From: Stenopsyche tienmushanensis
Lineage: Eukaryota > Arthropoda > Insecta > Trichoptera > Stenopsychidae
Reading direction: 5' to 3'
NCBI GenBank assembly: GCA_008973525.1
Contig: WACJ01000468.1
Location: 1-64,000, forward strand
DNA length: 64,000 bases
Below the pieces are notes generated by a model that was given only the letters and a program-made list of their open reading frames with translations, was not told the DNA's origin and searched no databases. The stretch's first letter is position 1. The number at the start of each line of letters is the position of its first letter. Positions 59,016 through 64,000 of the stretch are shown here, one piece after another. The position numbers and the translations under genes were made by a program.

Positions 59016-59160
59016 CGCTACCATGATATGTATTTGGTACACCATATTAACTTCTGAAAAATTCTGAACCCCATATCTATTATATTTCATATCGATATTG
59101 CCATTATTAGAGTCGATTTGTAGAAAATACATCATGGTGAAGGAATGGTTAATTGTATTA
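59016..59160 (+). repeat. Repeat family A, variant, left arm
   Basis: CGCTACCATGATATGTATTT-GGTACACCATAT (59016-59048), then ATTCTGAACCCCATATC...ATATCGATATTGCC and GTAGAAAATACATCATGGTG. Its inverted partner is at 62770-62903 with a perfect 32-bp outer match. Confidence 0.75.
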
Positions 59161-59172
59161 TTTGTCGCCATA

Positions 59173-61470
59173 TCTAATATATAAAAATAAGTTGCGTTTC
59201 CCGTCTAATGCTCGGGCGAAATGGGTTGATATGCGCGTTCATCGGATTGAGACAAAACTTGGTCCACTTATTGCCAAGGGATCAGGGGGTGACATAGGCA
59301 TAGTACAATTAACTTACAGTAGATTTTTAATTCAAAACTTAATGTGTGAAAGTTGTTGATTCTGACGTGTTTGAGATTATGCGTTGCTAAGGCTATAGGT
59401 ATATAGTACCTACAAGTTGCAGTAGGAGGCGTCGTGTCGTCGTCACATACAACACATACGTCAAACGTCAATGTCATTTGCAGGTTATCCATCGGCGTGA
59501 GTCAATTATATCCAAATTATTTATCGCAAGCACTTTTAAAATGCTTCATTTCATTCATCGCTTATTCACGTACGTAACAACCGAAAAAGTACGTTTGAGT
59601 GCTATCCGATAAAAAATCAGACGACCAACGTGCAACGAGAATCGAAAGTACATGTTGATTTGAATATTGCTGCATTTCAATATGATATTCATTACGATTA
59701 CAGATTGCATCCCAGTGTAAAATGGATAAAGGTTAAATCCTGTTAACGAGGGGCAAATTTATTGGTAAATTGAAAACGCCTTCATTTCGACACAATGAAA
59801 ACAAACAAACCTAACCTAACCAGATTTGAATTTAAATTTAATTTAAAAAATAAAAAACAAGAATCAAATGAATAATTATTTTATTTAATAACAATATGTT
59901 GACGATTGATTTGATTTGATCAGAGCTTGATTTTCAATTGATTGATTGATTTTCAATCAAGCTCTGATCGAAATCGAAGACATTTGCTTAACCATCAACA
60001 TCAAAGAATTCATTCAACAAGAATTCGTTCTGCACTTGAACAGCAGTACAATGCTAATGATTTGGATGCATTTGTCGAAGCAAACGAACAAATTTTGCTT
60101 GCGGAACAAAAATTGACCTACGATACAATTACAAATGATCTGTTCTTCCTTGATGCGCCTGGCGGTACTGGAAAAACGTATCTCATCACTTTACTATTGG
60201 CTCACATTCGATCTCAAAATAGAATTGCTTTAGCTCTTGCTTCATTAGGTATTCCGGCAACATTATTAGATGGTGGACGAACAGCGCATTCGGCATTCAA
60301 ATTGCCATTAGATATGCATTTATTGGAAGCTCTGACATGTAACATTCCTAAAGTTTTTGACATAGCTAAAGTTTTGAAAATTTGCAAGGGGATTATCTGG
60401 GACGAATGCAATGCTTGATCGAACTCTTAAAGACTTACGATCAAATGCAAAACCGTTTGGTGGCGCTCTAATTTTATTATGTGGCGACTTTCGACAACCT
60501 CTTCCAGTGATGCTTTCATCGACACCAGCTGATTCTTGCCTCAAAGCATCGCATCTTTGGAGAGACGTGCGAAAACTGACATTAAAGACAAATATGCGCG
60601 TACATTTGTAGCGTGATGCGTCGGCAGCCACATTTTTAAAACGACTATTGAACATTGGTGAAGGAAAAGTGCATGTTGATGCTACCAAGTTTATTTAATT
60701 TCCATCGAACTTTTGCGTTGTTGTGCCATCCATCGATTTACTCATTCAGAAAGTTTTTCCGCAGATTTTTAGTAATTATAAAAATCATTATTGGCTTTGC
60801 GAACATGCTATTTTGGCAGCAGAAAACACCGACGTCAATACAATCAACCACACAATACAATAACAAATTGCAAATGATTCTGTTACCTACAAATCGATTG
60901 ATAGCGCCATGAATGCAGACCAAGTTACTAACTATCCAATCGAGTTTTTAAATTCGTCAGATCTTCCTGATGTGCCACCTTACAAATTGGAACAAGACTC
61001 ACTATGAAGAAATTGATGCCGAATATCATCGAAACAACTATATATTCTTAATGGAAAGTCGAAAGGAGAAGATGTGCTCATTCTCACCGACGTGCAATTT
61101 GATAAGAGACGACTGCAGCTCCCCGTTGGGCTTGCATTCTCAATGACCATCAACAAGGCACTTCAAGTGTGCGGAAGAATCTAGAAAATCCACGTTGGAC
61201 AGCCGAGAAATTTATTTGTATTTGTTAAAGACGGAAAAGCCAAAACTATTCTCTACCCTAAAGCACTTAGCAGAACAATTAAGTAAGCAAAATGTACGCT
61301 TTTAATATTTTTTTCTTTATATATCATTCAATATCAATAAATGTATTAATTGTCGGAAAAAATATCATTATTTATATCATTGCTAATTAAACAAGATAAC
61401 TCTTTCAAATTTCAAATGATATTTTTAGAACTATTTCTTCTGTGGCAGCAACGCGCCGGGTACCAGCTAG
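59173..61470 (+). mobile_element. Helitron with both termini, internally deleted
   Basis: Starts TCTAATATATAAAAATAAG after A (59172) and ends GCGCCGGGTACCAGCTAG before T (61471). A/T insertion, TC start and CTAG end are the Helitron signature, with a GGTACC-centred palindrome near the 3' end. Only 2.3 kb against over 5 kb for autonomous copies. The helicase remnant is present but the HUH Rep endonuclease is deleted. Confidence 0.88.
59940..61290 (+). pseudogene. Helitron Pif1-like helicase remnant
   Basis: Helitron RepHel proteins end in a Pif1-type DNA helicase. Recognisable in order: ALIEIEDICLTI (about 59965); Walker A FFLDAPGGTGKTYLITLLL (60155-60178 core); TAHSAFKLPL; Walker B IIWDEC (about 60399-60410), where about 9 residues are deleted and the frame shifts; ALDRTLKDLRSN; LCGDFRQPLPV (motif III); LKTNMRV (motif IV region); then, in changing frames, FLNSSDLPDVPPYK, SMTINKA (motif V), LENPRW-like remnants, RNLFVFVKDGKAK and LYPKALS. 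At least five stops or frameshifts. Only the C-terminal half of a normal Helitron protein. Confidence 0.9.
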
Positions 61471-62109
61471 TATTTGATATTTATGTGGAGTCCATTTCAG
61501 TACAAAAGCCCAAATAATTTTCCCGACATATTTAACTTCAATATTGATTTCGCATATTTTCTGAGAATATGATAATTCTTTGAAATCATGTTCATTAACT
61601 TTTTCCTGGAACAAAAAGATCAATCCGACAAGGACATACAGCAAGGATACGGCAAGGATTCCCAATTAGGGGATTTAATACGGTAATGAAATAGCAAAAT
61701 TTGTATTTTCATATGTGTTTTAAACCAGTATCTTCTTTAAATATGAAATTAATTGTTATTTTTTTCTTTTACAATTGATCAAGCAAACTTTCACAATCTG
61801 AACTATCGTCTGAAATAGAAAAGTATTTTAACCAAAGTAAAATAATATGAAAGATAGAAGCTTTGTCTTGTATTTTTTCCTCGTCTCAAGGATTATAAAA
61901 AAGGAGAACACTTTTTAAATTAGCACATTTTTGTTTTACTCGAATTTTTATTGCAACGAACAATTCTCCGCGTAATAAAAAGTTTTGTTCATCAAGTGAT
62001 TTTAGCGCAAATTATAAGGCAGAAACTTATTTATTACTATATTACTTATATTCCAAAAAAAAATCACTCAATAATATTTTGTCATTATGACTATTTTAAC
62101 ACGTGTCAT

Positions 62110-62345
62110 GCCAAGAATATATTTTTTAAACGTGAGGCGTTCATTCGTCATGTCAGCGGTCCGAAAAGCGGACCGGTTGAACACAGACCTTGTTGCCACT
62201 TTTAGTACTTTTTGCGGTGTTTTCGGGGATAAATATGTACCCGGGACTATCTGTACGATCACGGAAGCCCCCTCAAATGCTAAATTATATAGGCGGCACG
62301 CAGCAAATGAAGTTTCTATCCTTCTAATTTGTTCTGTTATCTTAG
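62110..62345 (+). pseudogene. R1-like ORF2 C-terminal fragment
   Basis: REAFIRHVSGPKSGPVEHRP, then after a frameshift TFCGVFGDKYVPGTICTI and APSNAKLYRRHAANEVS. Best preserved end of the family also seen at 4.9, 23.1 and 49.2 kb; frames shift once. Confidence 0.45.
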
Positions 62346-62394
62346 CTAGTTTTATTTAGTTTTAAATTACAAAATCTAGCCAGTGTCTTCTCTG

Positions 62395-62790
62395 CGTTCA
62401 GAGCATAAGTGGCCACTTGAAGTTGAAAATGAGCGTGTCCTTGGGGAAATGGATAATAAATTCAGTGATGGACCCATGTATCATCCTGAATTGATACAAA
62501 AACTCAGCTTCATTGTTGTGTAACATCGGCAAAAAATTGATTGAAGCATCATCACGACGCTGTTTTTATTTCGTTGTGAGCAAACACGGCGCCCATCTTG
62601 CGCACAGCTTTATTATGACCAAATTTTCAGTCAATATGCTAGCTCACGTATTTACACTAGATGGTCATCCGATACCATTTTATATATTTTGTTCAACATT
62701 TCTGGGATGGTTATCTCATTTGATTGACCACTGCGCTGTTTGTCTTGGAAGCTCGTACGGCCTCATCTAACTTTTTCTTGGCCATGACTT
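62395..62790 (-). pseudogene. mariner transposase N-terminal remnant
   Basis: The minus strand starts MAKKKLDEAVRASKTNSAVV near 62783 and, after stops, reads ILTENLVIIKLCARWAPCLL, KQRRDDASINFLPM, NNEAEFLYQF and IHGSITEFI. These match the mariner block normally reading LGMRKLSARWVPRLLTxEQKxxRxDxSxxxLxxF ... FLxRFxTxDETWVHHF. The first catalytic Asp region is degraded. It ends near 62395, next to the R1-like scrap. Confidence 0.65.
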
Positions 62791-62903
62791 ATTTACTACA
62801 ACTCGACTCTAATAATGGGAATATCGATATGCAATATAATAGATATGGGGTTCAGATTTTTTCTGAATTTCATATGGTGTACCAAATACATATCATGGTA
62901 GCG
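62770..62903 (-). repeat. Repeat family A, variant, right arm (inverted)
   Basis: Inverse of 59016-59160, with TACTACAACTCGACTCTAAT, ATGGGAATATCGATATGCAA and the 32-bp outer match at 62872-62903. It runs straight into the mariner-like MAKKK start. Confidence 0.75.
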
Positions 62904-62904
62904 C

Positions 62905-64000
62905 ACGAGTGTTGTCTAAAACAACAAACGTCATCTGTGCATTAGGTCGGAATAGGCATAAAGTAAGAATCTGGAAGACAAGTAATTATAGAAATACGCA
63001 ACAGCGAGACGCTGGATTCGCTTTACGGAGACTGTTTGACCGACTAACAAATTTATATAAATACATATTTTGTATATTCTGTTTATTTTACATTAAATAT
63101 AAATGAAACAACTTGTTAAATCATATTTGAACGGAGGAAGAAAACGTCCACCAAAATTACACGACGGAGCCCGTGCAGGGGAACGCCCGTCCACCATATA
63201 CGATGGACGCAGCGACGAACGAGTTAACAGAGACACAACAAATATGATATTTTTTAGGATTTAAGAAAGCTTCTGTGAATCATTGCAAAATAAATTATGA
63301 CCTGAGTTGGTCCTTTCTTTTATATGGTCACTACTTGCTATAGTTTTCAAGCATTTTAACAGCAATTTGATAGTCTCGACTCAGTGCAATTAGTAACACT
63401 TGATCTGATGGGCATTTATTTTTTATTATTTTAAAATGAAAAGTTCCCAAATATATATATACTATCGTCGCAATCGCTGAACAGTGACAACATAAATAAA
63501 TTTAGAGGTGTATATCAAGTAAAGAATACATAGGTGGCGTTCACAGAATAATTTCATTTGGCCGGAAAGAAGTGCAAAGCAAGCAGAGCCCAGGTGCAGT
63601 GAATAGTTGGGTGCAAATGGATAAATTGTGCACACGGAAGCCATTTTCTCAGTAAATGTCATCGCCGCAAAGGCGTACGGGTGATAGTTGGGACCTAGTT
63701 CTATTTTTGTAAGCAAAATGTGAAAAAACTGTCCACTTTTTCATGCGAGGGTATTTGAGTTTTTCCACCCTTATTTCAGATAATCCAAAAAATACAATTT
63801 ATTTCATCACTATTTAATATTATACAGTATTTAAACTCAAACGAAATATACAAAATGGCATAAACGTCGTTTATTGAAATCATCATATCGTCTCAATATA
63901 TTCTAGAACATCTCAAATCTCAAACGACATTACTCATACATTTTTATCTGTAAACAACATTTGAGAACCATTAAAATGGCAGGCGTATGTTCACTCTCAA
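62905..64000. other. Window end, no gene recognised
   Basis: 63110-63240 is GC-richer (GGAGCCCGTGCAGGGGAACG) with an open + frame but no recognised match. The remainder is AT-rich. Confidence 0.4.

Overview
The window is AT-rich eukaryotic DNA (roughly 30% GC by eye), almost certainly from an arthropod and probably an insect. It has GT-AG introns, a Beaten-path (Beat) immunoglobulin gene, a tRNA-derived SINE, R1-like and Jockey-like non-LTR remnants, and mariner, piggyBac, hAT, pogo-like and Helitron DNA transposons. I see no prokaryotic gene organisation, CRISPR array or virus-sized ORF. The species cannot be fixed from the sequence.

The only convincing host protein-coding gene is a 5'-incomplete beat-family gene on the + strand. 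Five exons are visible: 22143-22351, 42586-42721, 42806-42939, 43011-43542 and 43616-43713. Spliced, they give 368 residues with two Ig-like domains and a hydrophobic C-terminus. The first visible exon lacks a start codon and signal peptide, so at least one exon lies upstream, in or beyond positions 1-22142. The intron between the first two visible exons is about 20.2 kb and full of transposons. The other three introns are 71-84 bp.

Layout. 1-22.1 kb (upstream, possibly intron 1): Helitron-end fragments, SINE fragments, a TTAA-flanked piggyBac remnant (2945-3752), a TTAA MITE (6485-6994), a pogo-like element with a nested hAT MITE (10849-11514), a hAT remnant (13416-14120), a tandem-repeat/hairpin element (16.05-16.77 kb), a GC-rich island (17.0-17.2 kb) and a mariner remnant (18.2-19.1 kb). 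22.1-42.6 kb (giant intron): a piggyBac containing an R1-like fragment containing an LTR-like repeat (25339-27129), a hAT element with an exact 8-bp target duplication and nested retroelement pieces (27734-29732), and a second piggyBac-like element split into a pogo MITE (38.05-39.0 kb). 42.6-43.7 kb: the beat 3' exons. 43.7-64 kb: no further host gene recognised; a hAT MITE with exact target duplication (46061-46341), R1-like fragments, a complete but dead mariner (55453-56684), a SINE with about 20-bp target duplications (56907-57100), a TTAA MITE (58262-58549) and a deleted Helitron with both termini (59173-61470).

Every transposase, helicase or reverse-transcriptase sequence found is broken by stops, frameshifts or lost catalytic residues, so none looks able to move itself. 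The clearest biology is a neural cell-surface gene whose large intron tolerates layered transposon insertion. I did not find a convincing new multi-gene system. The most unusual signals are a long linker inside the second Ig domain of the Beat protein, a possible retained-intron switch at its C-terminus, a GC-rich LTR-like repeat present about a dozen times without an internal region, and a short reading frame preserved across copies of one repeat family.
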